A DNA stretch of 64,000 nucleotides from Heterobilharzia americana (GCA_944470555.2 OX104130.1:57321491-57385490), one strand, 5' to 3'; positions 32,111 through 45,859 are shown, counted from the stretch's first letter. Notes: a model not told the origin generated them from the sequence alone. A program made the numbers and translations.

Positions 32111-35100
32111 GCCACCAAGAAAACTTTCTAACTCAGGTTATTTTTCTGTGTACCTCCGATATATTATTAGACTTTTGTCTCGTTGAGCATATATACATGC
32201 TTGTTTTAATTAATACGAGTCACAAATCGTCTTCGAAATGATGTACCGCTAAAAACTAAAATTTTGTCTTTGTGATTACTACTCAGGGTTGGTTTCCAAG
32301 CTGTAAATAATAACGGACGCTGATTGTAGTATTTATTATTCAGTCAATTTGCTGCAAAATTTAATGACCAACGGCATGTTCATTCAATGAGTAAACACCA
32401 GTTGAAATGATAAGAACTGTTTCAAATTTTCTCCAGTCACGTTCACTTCTCAATTTATTAACAAGTAATATTACCAACAGACTTGGAGTTTGAATCCTAC
32501 CAGAATTCAGATCTCGGTCTACATTCAATCGTCATCAGTGCATATTAAAACCAACTTACTAATCAAATCTCGTTCAGATAGTTTAATCAATCATAATGTT
32601 ACCAATATTCATCAATGGAACACTGAAATTACAGTATTCCTAGAGTTAACTTACGAAATGCAAAGCAACAAACAACACATTAGGTTAAAATTAAGGTTTT
32701 ATCTTCCAATAGAGTTCTATCTAGAAAACTTATAACAACAATGTATACAGACTGAGCGTGATTTTATCTAAATTTGAACAGTTCCATGCGTTAGAGTGAA
32801 TACAAATTGAAACTGACTAATGAGAGGGTATTTGTCGGTCATAATCATTGAGTCTAGACATGCTATTGATATTTAAATAAGTAACAATGCAATTTATCAC
32901 CAAAACAAAGATGTGGAAAACATTGAAATCAATCAGTATGCCATAAAAAATTATGTACATACAAACAAACAATTAACACAACAAAATTAGATTATTCAAC
33001 AACATATTACTTGGTATGTCCCTGTATTCACTCATTATAACCTTGTAGTGACTGATTGTTCAAAACTGAGTTATATATATATATATCAAAGCATTTCTTA
33101 TATTATGGACATAGTATCAAATGCTACCCATAGGTTGTGATAGCGTCTAGAAGAGATTGTAGAAACTTATATCAAAGGCTTCGGAATAATATCAGAAAGC
33201 TAGCAGTTTTGAAACTTTGAAACCTTAAAGCTATCCGGTTCAAAACTCTTTGAGAAAAAGTGTTTTTGATCAGTCTTTTGGAAACTAGAAGTACTAGATA
33301 ACCCGTAACCCCTACTATAATAAAACTAACGTCTGACCGTCATTTTAGGTGTTAGACAGACCATTTATATACTTTTTGCCCGACTTAGAAGTGAACTTTT
33401 TTAGGGCTCATCCATCTTCCCGTGAGAACGGTAACAAACATATTAGCGAAAGGTTAGTTACTTAATAGCACAGGCTAGCAAAATACTCCCATTTATATTC
33501 GGGATATAACAGAAGAAGGGATTTTTTGACAGGAAACTTTTTCTTTTGACTAGCAGTATACCTATCGGCGATTCAATCAAAAAGGCTACTGAAGAGAAAG
33601 ACATTCATCTGAAGCAGTTCTTTACCTGAATATGAACATATAAATTAGGTTTACAACCTCAGTGTTCAGATTCAGTTTCAAGATTAAAACAATTGATTTA
33701 AGAAATATGAATAGACAAAAATAAGAACCTGATGGATAGAACAAAGTAAGACTGCATAACTTTATAATTATACATACTTATTGAGTGACTTGTCAAATGA
33801 CGGTGATAACCATTCTCTCAGTGTAAGGACATTCCCTCAGTACTATGTACCATTTGACAGTATATATTTTGTTGTTGAATAAAACTCCAAATATTCTGTT
33901 AGGGAAGCTATGGTATTCACAGCAAAACGTTCGGAAGAATCTTGTTTTTGATTTTTTAAACAAGCTCGGTGTACGTTAAAACTCACTTATATAGTGATTA
34001 AACGTGACTAAGCGCTCAACTTCTTTCAGGACATTCGTAACAACTATTGTATGGATATTTATAATTCACTCAGTATTTCAACCATAAGGACATAGATTAC
34101 TGATGTATGATATCAGGCTGAAACTATGCACTTTCTCTCACATTACAGAAATATACATCCGTAAGTTATTTTATACTCCTAGTAAAATAAGCAGTATCAG
34201 CTAAAGATAATAAGTATTCAGATGAAAAATTGCATGCTTAACTACTAATTTTATTCAGTTTGATAAAAAACGAAAAGGCCGTAGTCAGAAGTCAAGACAT
34301 TTATCGTCTCAGTGATGCATCTTGAAGCAAAAGACAAAGATGTCTGGCAACCAGAATCAAAGTCACTGAATCTCTCTCCTTATTCCTAATTTACTGAGTC
34401 TCAAACAAAAAAGGGACTTATCCTTCCAAAAGTTTTATCACAAGTTCAAGTATGCACATAGCAAAAGTACTTTCTTGTTTATGAGTAACTTTAATTTCTC
34501 AGAATCTTTTAGAAAATTATGAACGATTCAACAAGCTTCACAAATCTCTGAATCTCGTTGACTGGATGTGAATAGTTTAAGTGATTTTAGATTTCGGTAT
34601 AATTTGAACTGAGACGATAAAAACATCAGTAACTGGTAGTTAAGAGTTCTGAACTCATATCGGAGATGGAGATAGAGAGTATTGCTGAAAGTTGTAAACA
34701 CCAACCTGGAGAAACTTCTTCACGAAACTGACTAAAATTTCTCTTCACGATTATAGCGCTTTTCGCGTTCCTCAGATGACTGAATGATGGAGAAGTACCA
34801 TATTTTGAGTCGCGCATACAATCCATTTAATCTACTTCTGATTTTCAACTCATTTGCCTTTTTTTACCCAGTTTTAGGTGTCTATTTTTATGCTCTTTTA
34901 TATTTACCTCCTCTGCTTTTAACTGTATCAGTTTCTTTCTCTTTTTGACTTGCTATTTCGTGAGTCTCTCCTTTTTTGCCGACCATTTCCACTCTTTCAT
35001 ATAGGGACGTATATTTTATCCTCAAAACACTGGTTAGACTCTTGATAGAACGGCGAACTATCCATCTATTTCATATAAGTTATTCATTTTAGTTTTCATT

Positions 35101-35364
35101 TTATTTACAAAGATAACATGTGTCTATTTCTCAATGACTCAAATAGTGTGATACCTGTACACTTAACTATTCAAGTCTTGTATAATTAAATGACATTTGA
35201 TGTAAAGTACTGTTGTAATATCACTTTCAAGATGCATCTCATATTTCAACTTCCAGAGTTATATGTATTACTCATTTATTGAGCTTAAACTTCATGTATG
35301 AAATTTCCTCCAAAACTACAGTCTATAACACAAATGTACTCCACTAGGGAGACAAGATACATCA
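32111..35364. other. AT-rich intergenic DNA
   Basis: It contains a short TA run (33070-33086). Open stretches at 32490-32735 (+) and 34626-34826 (-) lack motifs. No repeat family was recognised. Confidence 0.5.
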
Positions 35365-35545
35365 CTGAAAGCACTAAACAATGTTAATGTCAACCAGAGA
35401 ACTACTATAAACCTGGAGGCACCGAATGGCTGTTCCATCCTTGTTTGGGACTCCTCGGGATCGCACATCCCTGACACTATAATAGGTCTAACGTAGGAGA
35501 GCTGGATCTCACGATGAGTAAGCTACCATTAGGCTATTGGGTTAG
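35365..35545 (-). mobile_element. SINE type B, degenerate
   Basis: Minus-strand remnants include tgtgcgatcccgaggagtccc and the tRNA-like tggtagcttactcatcgtgag. Order and spacing match the other type B copies, but the sequence is eroded. Confidence 0.45.
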
Positions 35546-36255
35546 TATCCAATAATACATATATTTTCAAAGTTCTGCCAATTTCCAATATGGTATGATT
35601 ATTACACATTGCCATCAGCAAGTATTTGATGGCCTATGTCAATCCTTGATGAAAAACCCTTTTGAAATCACTTCCTCAACATTGCTGAAGAAGATTACGA
35701 GACCACCAGTGATAAGAACCGAAATGAATTGAACGCAAATTCGAAGTGGGCAAATGATATAGATAACTTCTAACTATGAGAAGCTTTAAAGTGTTCGATA
35801 CCCAGTCCTTTCTATCTGGTGTGCATACATGAATGGTACAACTTGTAGGACTAAGTACCTAAGGGTACTATTGATTCTATTTTAGCAAAAAACAGTCCCC
35901 AAGTTAAATTCGTCTCCAACAATTTAATTTATATTTCGATATGCGTGTTTGTTTTCAGATTTATTTGGTTAGCAACTATTACTTTAGCATTGTTCTCAAT
36001 AAACTATAGAAGCCTCATGAGGATTGTTTACCGTTTTTCAAAGTGAATATTTATCTTTTGTTAAATATACCAACACTAGAATTCCCTACAAAATTGTTAT
36101 TCGCAAACTGAGCGACAGTTATGCGTAAAATTAGTTTGTTTATACGATTACAGATTTTATGAAATTGATGTGTAACGAGTGATAAATTTTATGACAAAAA
36201 CATAGACATTAAAATAATTATTGAGTGTTTCATATATCCAGTCGGTGATACCATA
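35546..36255. other. AT-rich intergenic DNA
   Basis: Nothing recognisable was found on either strand. Confidence 0.5.
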
Positions 36256-36265
36256 CAGTTAGTTC
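36256..36265. repeat. Target-site duplication of E5, left copy
   Basis: The 10-bp word cagttagttc directly precedes the element and recurs at 40212-40221 after its tail. Confidence 0.75.
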
Positions 36266-36520
36266 AACCTCGCATTGGTAACTAGTTCACTAGTTACTAG
36301 CCGGTCCTAAGCCCCCACAAAGAGGGAACGTTGGGCATACGGCTACCAACCCTACACCGGATAACCAATCCAACCACTACAGAAACTTCAAAGCACAAAC
36401 AAAATATAAAAAATAATAACAAACTTATTCCTCACTGCAATCGGAGAGACGAAATGACGCCAGTTGGTGAAAGCCTGCCTTCTGGAAGCCAATTGACCAG
36501 GCCGATGTGTCTATTCTCCC

Positions 36521-37650
36521 TTGACGAAAGCGAAAGTAAACGAGGGGGCATGGAATGTCAGCACTACGTTTAGATTAAACAAGGCTACTCAGAATGCAAA
36601 GGAGATGAGAAGGTATCACATTGAAGTGCTAGGAATCTACGAAACCAGGTGTAATGGGAGTGGACTCTCCAAACTCTTGACTGGACACTCAATAATCTAC
36701 TCTGATATTGTCACCCAGACGACAACCACGAACACACTGAGTTTCGGAGTGGCTATCATGATGGCACCTCCCAACAGCATCGAAGGCTCTCTCTCATACA
36801 GTGGGAACCAATCTCCTCCAGGATCATGACAGCAAGATTCAACTCAAAATTGAGGAAAGTAACAATCATACATTAACACGCCATGCCACGCCACGCCATG
36901 CCACACACCTACAAATAAGGCAGATGAAGAGGAGAAGGAGGAATTCTACAGACAACTGCAATCAGTACTCGACAAGACCTCACCTCAGATGGCCATGTCA
37001 AAATCCATTCTAAAGGGTGACATGAATGCCAAACTGGGGAGTGAACAACACAGGAAGAGAACTAATCATGTGTGGAGAAGCACTCGGTGAGGTGATGAAT
37101 GAGAATGGAGAATTGTTTGCGATTTGGTGATTGGAGGGAGGCAGTGTGTTCAAGCACAAGGATATTCACAAAGCGACATCGACTTCACCATCCATCGGAT
37201 GGACACACCACACTAGAAATCAAATCGACTTCATCTCAATATGAGGAAAGTGGAGACGCAGCCAACCCACTGGACACAAGATCAGATCACGGATAGGAAG
37301 AGAAGTTGGTTCACACCACTCAGCATCTACTGCGAGGAACCTACCTGCAAAATCAAGTTGAAGGCCTTCAAGGAAGTTGGTGATAGACCACACACAGTTC
37401 AAGTTGAACACTCAGAACGGAAAGTGAAAGAGGAAACTACAAAGGACATCTTCATGTCATCCAGTCACCAGGACAAAATGGGAGATGGTGAGCAACATCC
37501 CTGAGGAAGGGTGCATGGAAGAACACTGGAACTGTTTGAAAGCGATGTGGAGAGAAACCTGTATAAGCGTGTTAGGAAGGAAGGAAGGAAGGAAGGAAGG
37601 AAGGAGAAGAAGAAGAAGAAGAAGAAGAAGAAGAAGAAGAAGAAGAAGAA

Positions 37651-37746
<96 letters not shown>

Positions 37747-38452
37747 GCAAGACGAGACGAGACGAGACGAAACAAGATAAGGAATGGATGTGGACGGACA
37801 CATGGAAGCTGATAGAGCAGGGAGAGTAGGATGGTGAAGCAGAAGATGAACCAGTGCAATGCAATGCAGTGCAGGGATGAACAAGGAGAAGAAGAACTGA
37901 GTACAATGTATGAAACACTACACTGGACAGAGAAGTGGAGAAGAGTGCACACGCAAGGACAAAAGACATTTCTACGACACATTGGCAAGTGAAGCAGAAT
38001 AGTCTGTAGACTGGTAAGAGAGACCTGGTGAGACTGTATCGAATAACCAGGTTACAGTCAATTTGGTGGGGAAGAGATCAACGCAGACGAAAGCAGGGAG
38101 AGATAGTGAAGGAAATATAATTGCCAAAGAAGAGAAACAAATGAGAGGATTGGCTGATGACTTCAGAAAACTATTGAATCAACCACCGACACCAACTGCA
38201 ACTCGTCTACAAACACCACCAACAGCACAGCCACAGAACCGTCAGTGGTTACAGGCCCTCAGACGAAACCAGATGTTAAGTCCTGAACTTCACACAATAA
38301 AGTTGTCGGAATCCGGAAAAGCAGTGGGACCATATACAATTCTGGCAGAAACACTGAAAACAGACTCAGAGACAAAAGCGGATATGTTCACACCACTACT
38401 TCAGACGATTAAGAAGGAAGGAAGAGAGAAAGGAAGGATACCTGTCCACTGA
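36521..38452 (+). pseudogene. E5 endonuclease, linker and RT-start relic
   Basis: The fragments read MTKAKVNEGAWNVSTTF, GIYETRCNGSG, a GDMNAKLG block near 37018-37040 and GNIIAKEEKQMRGLADDFRK (38063-38452). The PDGIPPEAL block of the RT is degraded to GPYTILAETLK. The SDH motif is lost as in E4. It is nearly identical to E4 over the shared part. Confidence 0.8.
37575..37743. repeat. Compound (GGAA)n(AGA)n(GAT)n microsatellite
   Basis: GGAA units (37575-37604) pass into about 15 AGA units and then about 31 GAT units (37651-37743). E4 has only a short GGAA/AGA run at the same place, so the GAT part expanded in E5. Confidence 0.97.
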
Positions 38453-38624
38453 TTGGAAGAAGGGCTACCTTCTCAAATTTCCAAAGAAGGGAGACCGAAG
38501 TTTCTGCAAGAATGAGAACATGCGTGGAATCATGCTGCCGTCCACCCAAAGCATGCAAAATATTCAGCTGCATCATCCTGGAGAGACCGAAAGATGCTCG
38601 GGATTCAAAATTACGAATGAAACA

Positions 38625-38707
<83 letters not shown>
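38625..38707. repeat. (GGCT)n array in the RT domain of E5
   Basis: About 20 GGCT units with one interruption near 38655 sit exactly where the RT protein has EQAGFRK. In E1 the same site reads caggcaggcttc. The array probably grew from that seed and encodes an AGWL repeat in translation. Confidence 0.95.
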
Positions 38708-38924
38708 TCAGGAAGAACAAATCATGTGTGGATCAAATTGCAACACTATGCAACGATACGCATCATCATAGGAAAGAGTATAGAATGACAGTCGACTGGA
38801 CCTTTAAGTAAACTTCATCGATTTTGCAAAGGCCTTTGACAGAGTCGATCGAGAAGTAATTTCACAGGTAGCTGCTTCAACACTACAGTTTTAGTGCCAC
38901 AAAACTTTATCAAACTCATTCAAC

Positions 38925-38945
38925 AGCTATATGAAGACAGAGGTG
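38925..38945 (+). other. Junction of internal deletion removing the RT core in E5
   Basis: The text for QLYED (atatgaagac) joins directly to agaggtgatgaaaatacc, the later EVMKIP block. Measured on E1, about 305 bp (near 2608-2914) with motif B and FADD are missing. E8 has the same junction near 56421-56429. Confidence 0.85.
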
Positions 38946-39180
38946 ATGAAAATACCAGACCACCACTACCGAGAACGACAACAATAAGCACCAGCCACCA
39001 TCAGTGGGAAAAATCTGAAGGAAGTAGTCTCTTTCACCTACCCAAGCAACACAGCATCGTCTCAAATGCGGGCAATGGTGGCGCAGGTACAGATGAGGAT
39101 GTCAAAGACAGGATGGGAAAGACAGCAAGACTGGCATTCCTTCATTAATCTCAAATAATCAGTGTGGAGACCTGCTGTAA

Positions 39181-39250
39181 TGCACTTCACTTCACTTCAC
39201 TGCACTTCACTTCACTTCACTTCACTTCACTGCACTGCACTGCACTGCAC
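39181..39250. repeat. (CACTT)n/(GCACT)n pentanucleotide array in E5
   Basis: About 14 pentamer units mix cactt and cactg. Matching shorter runs occur in E8 (about 56160-56180) and E9 (about 62609-62656). Confidence 0.95.
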
Positions 39251-39483
39251 TCAACATAAAGCGTGTGTGAACAAGATCCCGATTTTCAACACTAATGTCA
39301 GTCAAGTGACTCAGTGCTTCTGTATGTGATGGTTGAGAGAGTTGGCGGCACGTTACGAAAAGCATTTGGAACAAACTACAGAAATGCGTGATCAACAGCT
39401 GCTACGTACACTCCGTCACTCGATATTGAAGATGAGATGAGTTGGCGAGAATAATAAGAACAAGTAAGGAGGAACTCTGACTG

Positions 39484-39877
<394 letters not shown>

Positions 39878-40211
39878 CCGAACCAACGAAGGAAGAATAT
39901 ATTGCCCAACAAATGTGCAGAAGGAAGTGGAGATGGATTGGATTGGATTGTATCGGGCATACACTGAGAAGTGCGATTTGGGTTATCACATTTTAGGCCA
40001 AGTCGTCGATTGGAATGCGGAGGGGAAACGATGAGTTTGGCGTCGGAGGTGATGGTGACATGGAGGAGATGGTGTTTGTAAGAAATGGAAGGTTGTTGGG
40101 AGTCGTGGAGTCAGGTTGAATAGACTGCGGAGAAGAGAGTGAAATGGGGACGTGCTATTGAAGCCATATGTTCCACTAGGAATCCAAGGGACAAGTAAAA
40201 TAATAATAATG

Positions 40212-40221
40212 CAGTTAGTTC
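40212..40221. repeat. Target-site duplication of E5, right copy
   Basis: This is the second copy of cagttagttc, pairing with 36256-36265. Confidence 0.75.
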
Positions 40222-40916
40222 TGTTGTGAGCTTACAGTTACGCACCCCATATTCATAACAGCCAATAAAACTGGTGGCGATTTGAATGTAATCAAGGTCT
40301 GTTTAGCCCAAACGACTCAAAGCTTAGCCAACACTAAGTTAAGGCGGTGACGGGAATGGTACTGATCTGAGCCCTGCCAAGACATAGAGCTTTCACCAGT
40401 ATTACTCTGTATAAACTGTTTCATTTTACTGCAAGTCAATCGTACATCAACTGGAGATTGACTTTTGAAATAAAGACATGAGGTTTATTCCTGGATATGC
40501 CTATTTAAAACAGAGATTAACTAAAGGAGTACTTTCCAGTTGCAAGCCTCTAACTGTGGTATGTTTTTCTGACTGCCTTAGCATCTGAAGTAAAGCCAAA
40601 ATGACAATGAATTTTTGAACCGCAGTGTCACGTAATTGTTCTGAAGAAAAGACCAAAAAGATGGTTGTAATGAAGAAAATACTTTCTTTCCGATAAAGTC
40701 ATTTACTAAGCTACATATTCGTGAATACCTGTTAGAAAGAGAAGAACGTTCCCGAATTATATCCGGCAGAGGTCAGAAGAAATTGAATAAAGAGTGGAAG
40801 TTGCGCAATATAAATGAAAGTTTAGAGTAAGGAAATAAAGAAAGCGTTAGCAATATAAGTATTATTAAGTAATGTAGAGTTTGTTTAACGCAGTCATAGC
40901 TTTATGATGGCTCTAC
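40222..40916. other. AT-rich intergenic DNA, possibly 3' part of the Penelope-like relic
   Basis: No gene was seen. Being downstream of the minus-strand Penelope-like coding relic, it could include that element's 3' untranslated part. Confidence 0.4.
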
Positions 40917-42090
40917 CAAAGACAAAGTTTGAACGTAATTTTTGGTCACAGCATTGGTTTGAACTTCTGGATGGTTAGTGCTTCAGCTAAATCCAAGTGC
41001 CTTGATTTCATTCCCTGTAAGAGGCTTGATTGAACCTTGTGGAGGATATTGGAAGATAACTTAAGAAAAGGTGAGTTACTTGAATTCACAAGGTGTTTTG
41101 TTATCGAGCTGAAGGCGCATTTCCTTTCTTTCTTTGCTTACTAGCCTGACTAGTTTTCTGTAGAGCGTCTTACAAGCGGGCACATGCTACAGTCAAATTA
41201 CTCAACTAGAATTAAGTAAACTGGTATGCACACACTGATGCAGCCCTATACGTCAGCTTGTCTTTCACATGGGAGAAGATAACTCGAAGATTAGCAGCGA
41301 AGTAAGTTCTACTTAAGAATGTTGATAGTCGTTTCTTGAGGATGTCTGCAGTAATGTCATTTCCGAATTCGAAATTCAAAAAAATCTCTTTCGACATTAC
41401 ACGTATCTGTTCCTTGGCTTTAAGTTCTTATCTATGAATCTGGACGGGAAACTACTTTCTACTAGAGTTCTTCACCAATAATTTCCTCTGTACGTATGTT
41501 TATGATTATTGAAGAAAGTTATTGGATGAGATAATGCTCAACCACAGTGCCAAAGTTTTATTCTTACATTTATAAGATTTCTCTTCCTAATTACAGGAAC
41601 TCAAATTTGAGAATTACTAGACTGTCCATTCCGCGTAGGCTTTCTATGAATAGACAAACAAAACGAATTATCATCCCTTCTTTATAGATAAAATGAAGAA
41701 AATAGAATGTTAGGTTGGATTCTGCTTCTAGGGTGAAAGTGACTGACAAGATTCATATTTTCACTACAAACTGTGAAGAAATCGTCAGCGTATCTCTTGT
41801 AGATATGGATCTCATTGACTGTTTTTAATAAGTTGGTGTTTTCTAGGTTTATCATAAAGCAATTAGCTAACTGGTTTCCTAGTGGGGCGCCCACTGCCAC
41901 ACATCTACATGTAGATTTCATTATTAAATCTGAAGTATGAATTGAAGGTACATCGAAGAAGTAGCTCGTCTAAATATTAATTTGGAATTCCAACATCTAT
42001 TTTATGAGACCGAATGAGATCGCATAAAAAGCAAATGGTTTCTGTTAGTGGGACAACATATCCACGAATGCATAGCTTAGTAATTGACTT
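40917..42090 (-). pseudogene. Penelope-like element relic (reverse transcriptase and C-terminal part)
   Basis: Read on the minus strand, fragments follow the order of a Penelope-like RT: VVPLTETICFLCDLIRSHK and IDVGIPN-stop-YLDELLLRC (about 42060-41960), VAVGAPLGNQLANCFM, YKRYADDFFTVCS with its YADD core (41682-41921), PSRFIDKNLKPRNRY near 41420, FLSRTYFAANLRVIFSHV and CAYQFT at the edge of a GIY-YIG-like region (41212-41397), then RHLDLAEALTIQKFKPML near 40950-41010. Premature stops, frame changes and deletions make it non-functional. The family call rests on recalled Penelope motifs. Confidence 0.8.
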
Positions 42091-43387
42091 CATCGAAAAG
42101 AATTTTTTTCTCTGCAGCCATCTCCTTTGTCTTTTTCTGTGCACATGAATCCTTTAAAAAGCAGTGAGCAGCTATGTTAAGCGATTCACCGAAGGTGATT
42201 GTGAAAGACAATTTCTCTTCATAACACCAAATGAAAGTAAGCAAATAATTGTTTCAAAATCGTTTGTCGAATCCACATAACAAAATTCACAAGCTGAAAA
42301 TATAACTAAAACATACGGTGCTACTTGCTAATAGTAAGTAATATAGTGCCTAAAGTAAAAAGAATAGTGGTGCATTGAATTGGCTTGGAAGTGGAAATAC
42401 ATACTTTACAATTTTTTTCTTTTTTCTCGACATTCGGATGAATACTTCTCTCAGCTGAGGTTCTGAGTGACTGAGATACGAGTCTCAGTTACTGATTCAG
42501 TATAATCCACCACTACTCATGCTGAAAATTTTCCACAAATCAAGTTTTATTTTAAAAATCTGTCAAAGTTAGTCGTCAAATTTGATATCAAAGTATACTG
42601 AGAACTGCTGGCTGGAATTCTGTTCATTTGAAGATTTTTGCTGTTTCCCTTAATATACGACATTCTCACTCATTCTTGAAACTAATTTTATAGAGTCGAT
42701 ATGTATTTATTGTTAATGCTGTTGAAGTCTAACCTGCAATCCCTTGTTCAATGCGTTGCTGTTATTTTGTACACCAAAATTTCTCTGATTCTCACAATAA
42801 GCCCTAAATCCCAGAAGCCTCTTAAAACCAATTTAGTTACTTAGGACTTTCAAGAAAAAACACGCGAACCTACATATAAATATCATATTGGCTGAAGAAG
42901 CAAAAATCAATAGAATATGCCCTTTAAGAAGGGCCTAGAAACAGTCAAGGTCATTGTGCATATTTAGACGTTACAATGCATCTTCTGTTATCGCCTTTTC
43001 GATCCACCGAGCAAACTGATGGTTATTGTTCAAGTGTCCACAGTCAGACATATACAACAAGGACATGTCAGTTACCTACTTATGAACGCAAGATTTTCGA
43101 TCTATGTTTCCATGAGATATAAACCGCTAGTGCCAGTTACCGGAGCAGTCTGAAGCATAATATAATAATTAATAAACTTTCAAAGCCTGTAGAATAGAAA
43201 AGAATCGGTACTGTCATCACTTTGAGTATTCTTTGTTCAGTAGATCAGTAAAAATATTCTTAAGCTCAGTTCACACCTTATTTGATGAAAAATCTGTTTC
43301 ATTTTAAAAATGCATCTCTGAAAAATGTGCCATTACTAACCAAATGAACAGTATAATGCAAGTATTCGAACTACTAAGCATTCCGAA
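42091..43387. other. AT-rich intergenic DNA
   Basis: Nothing recognised. The right-hand few hundred bases of the Penelope-like element may be here but are too eroded to trace. Confidence 0.5.
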
Positions 43388-43400
43388 TTTGTTGGCACAA
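43388..43400. repeat. Target-site duplication of E6, left copy
   Basis: The 13-bp word tttgttggcacaa directly precedes the tail and recurs exactly at 46790-46802. Confidence 0.9.
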
Positions 43401-43436
43401 TTATTATTATTATTATTATTACTATTATTATTATTA

Positions 43437-44165
43437 TTAGTCCCTTGGGTTCCTAATGGAACATAGGGCTTCACTAGCACGTCTCCAGTGCACTCTCTTC
43501 TCTGCAAACCTTTGAACCTGACTCCACGATAGACCACAAGCTCTCATTTCTCGCTCACAAGATCTCCTCCATGTCATCCTCGGACGCCCAACTCGTCGCT
43601 TCCCGTCTAGGTTCCACTCAAGCAACTGGCCTGACGCGTGATGTCCTCAGTCGGCCTTCTCAGTGCATGCCCAATCCATCTCCACTTCCTCCTGCATATT
43701 TGTTGAGCGATAGGTTCTTGCTTTGTTGGTTCGTTCCCAGAGCTCCTTGTTGCTTATTATTTCTGGCCATCTAATCTTCAGTAACGAGCAAGCGTAGGCG
43801 GCAGTTGTTGATGAGTGTCTGTAGTTTATTGGAAATCCCCTTCGTGACGCACCAAGTCTCTGAACCATACAGAAGCACTCACTTGACGTTGGTGTTGAAA
43901 ATCCGTGTCTTGTTCCGCATGTTGAGTGCAGTTCAGTAGATCTCCACACTGGTTTCAGGCTAGTGAACGCCTGTCTTGCTTTTCCGATTCTGACTTTGAT
44001 ATCCTCGTCTGTGCCTGTGGCGCCTGTAGTTGAAACAGTGCTTCCTAGATAAGTGAAGGAGGTTGCTTCTTTTGAGTTTCTCCCGTTGACGGTGATTGGA
44101 GTTTGTTGTTGTTGTTGGAGTTGTTGGTGCGGTATCTTCATCACCTCTGTCTTCTCTATACTCAC
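43437..44165 (-). pseudogene. E6 thumb and C-terminal relic
   Basis: The minus-strand frame 43647-44165 reads [51 protein letters not shown] and EEVEMDWACTEKAD. The last block, 43437-43625, carries [20 protein letters not shown] and RRASEALCSIRNPRD in another frame. Together they cover the C-terminal third, broken by small indels. Confidence 0.8.
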
Positions 44166-44199
44166 CTGAAGTCCCGTCTTCGCTGCCCTGCCTCTTCTG

Positions 44200-45108
44200 C
44201 CAACTTGTCAGTTTTTGCCTGTAGATCTTCAAGTTTATGTGACATCAGACACAAGTCATTGGCGAAATCCAGATCTTCTGGGTTCTTTTCCGCAGTCCAG
44301 CTAGCGTATCACCCTCTTCTCACAGATCCCCACTATTTGCTGCATGATCCAGTCCACCACAATCAGGAATATCATGGGTGATAGTAGGCAACCTTGTTTC
44401 ACTGCTGTCTCCGCTTCACTTTAAAAGCATCACTGAGCTTTCCATTGTGAATTACTTGTCATGTGGCATCTTCATATAGTTGTTGAATGAGGCGGATAAA
44501 GGTTTGTGGTACTCCGTAGTAATGAAGCAGTTTCCAAATTACCTCTCGGTTGACGCTGTCAAAGGCCTTTTCAGTGTCGATAAAGTTGAGGTAGAGAGGT
44601 GATTGCCATTCTATACTCTGTCCTATGATGATGCGTAGAGTAGGGTTGCAACTTGGTCCGCACATGACTTGTTCTTCCTGAATCAAACCAGTCTGTTCCG
44701 GTCATTTTTTTGAATCCAGTGCATCCTTTAGTCTCTCCAGGATGAGGGAGCTTAATATTTTGCTTCCTTTGGGTGGATGGCAGCGTGATTCCGCGCCAGT
44801 TCTTGCAAACAATGAGGTCTCCCTTCTTCGGCAGTTTGACAAGGTAACCCTTCTTCCAATCAATGGGCAGGTACCTTCTCTTCCTTCCACACCTGCAATA
44901 GTGTTGTGAGCATGTCCACTGTTGTCTCTGCGTCTGTCCTCAGTGCTTCTGGTGGGATCCCATCTGGTCGTGCTGCTTTCCCGCATTTCAGTAGCTTTAT
45001 GGCGTTCAGAACTTCCATTTTTGTTGGAGGATTTATGTTCACTTGTAGTTCAGCGGTTGTAGGTGGTATTTGTGGACGAAGTGCAGGTGGTGGTGGTGGT
45101 CGATTCAA
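44200..45108 (-). pseudogene. E6 reverse transcriptase core relic
   Basis: Blocks seen in order are MNRPPPPPALRPQ, KMEVLNAIKLLKCGKAARPDGI and PPEALRTDAE (44860-45108), then motif A FIDTEKAFDSVNREVIWKLL with YGVPQTFIRLIQQLYEDAT (44459-44686), then a readable FADD region near 44265. A 5-bp excess breaks the frame before motif B near 44415. In motif A, FIDFEKAFD has become FIDTEKAFD; both Asp residues are kept. Confidence 0.8.
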
Positions 45109-45859
45109 GAGCTTCTTGAAGTGATCGGCCCATTTTTTCCTCTGTTTCTCTTCTTTCGTAATTAAATTTCCCTCATCATCTTTTTATTGGTTTCATCTGT
45201 ATTGATCTCTTCCCTCCCAGATAGCAACCTGGTTATTTGATACAATGTTGTCAGGTCTCTCTTATCCGCCTACAGACTGTTCTGCTTCACTTGCCAGTGT
45301 TTCAAAGAAGTGTCTTTTGTCTTTCCACCCACTCTTCTTCACTTCTTTGTCCAGTGTAGTGTTTGATACATTGTGCTCAGTTCTTCTTGTCGTTGTGCAT
45401 CCTTGCACTGCACTGGTTTATCTTCTGCTTCACCAACACCATCTTTCTCTCCCTTCTCTTTCAGCTTCCATGTATCCTCTGAGATCCATTCCTTATCTTC
45501 TTTCTTCTTCCGTCCTAATACGGCTGTGCAGGTTTCTTTCCACATAGCTTTCAAAGAGTGCTCTTCCTGTGTTCTTCCACACAGGTTTCTTCACGGATGT
45601 TCCTCGATATCCCCTATTTTGTCTTGATGGCTGACTGCCGTGAAGATCTCCTTTGTAGTTTCATCCTTCAGTTTCCGAGTGTTGTACTTGAACTGAAGTC
45701 TATCACCAGCTTCCTTGAAGGCTTTCAACTTGATTTTGCAGGTAGGTTCCTTGCACTAGATAGTGAGTGGTGTGAACCTCCATCTGCTCCTCTTCTTGAC
45801 CTTGTGTCAAGTAGACTGCGTCTCCATTTTCTTGAGATTGAGATTAAGTCGATTGATTT

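Noticed and set aside
37457..37988. Open frames rich in His, Ser, Ile/Phe or Met/Lys
   Set aside because: They come from the GGAA/AGA/GAT microsatellite of E5 and its antisense strand.
38625..38707. Regularly spaced repeats that might suggest a CRISPR-like array
   Set aside because: These are simple tetranucleotides without spacers, in a eukaryotic retroelement.
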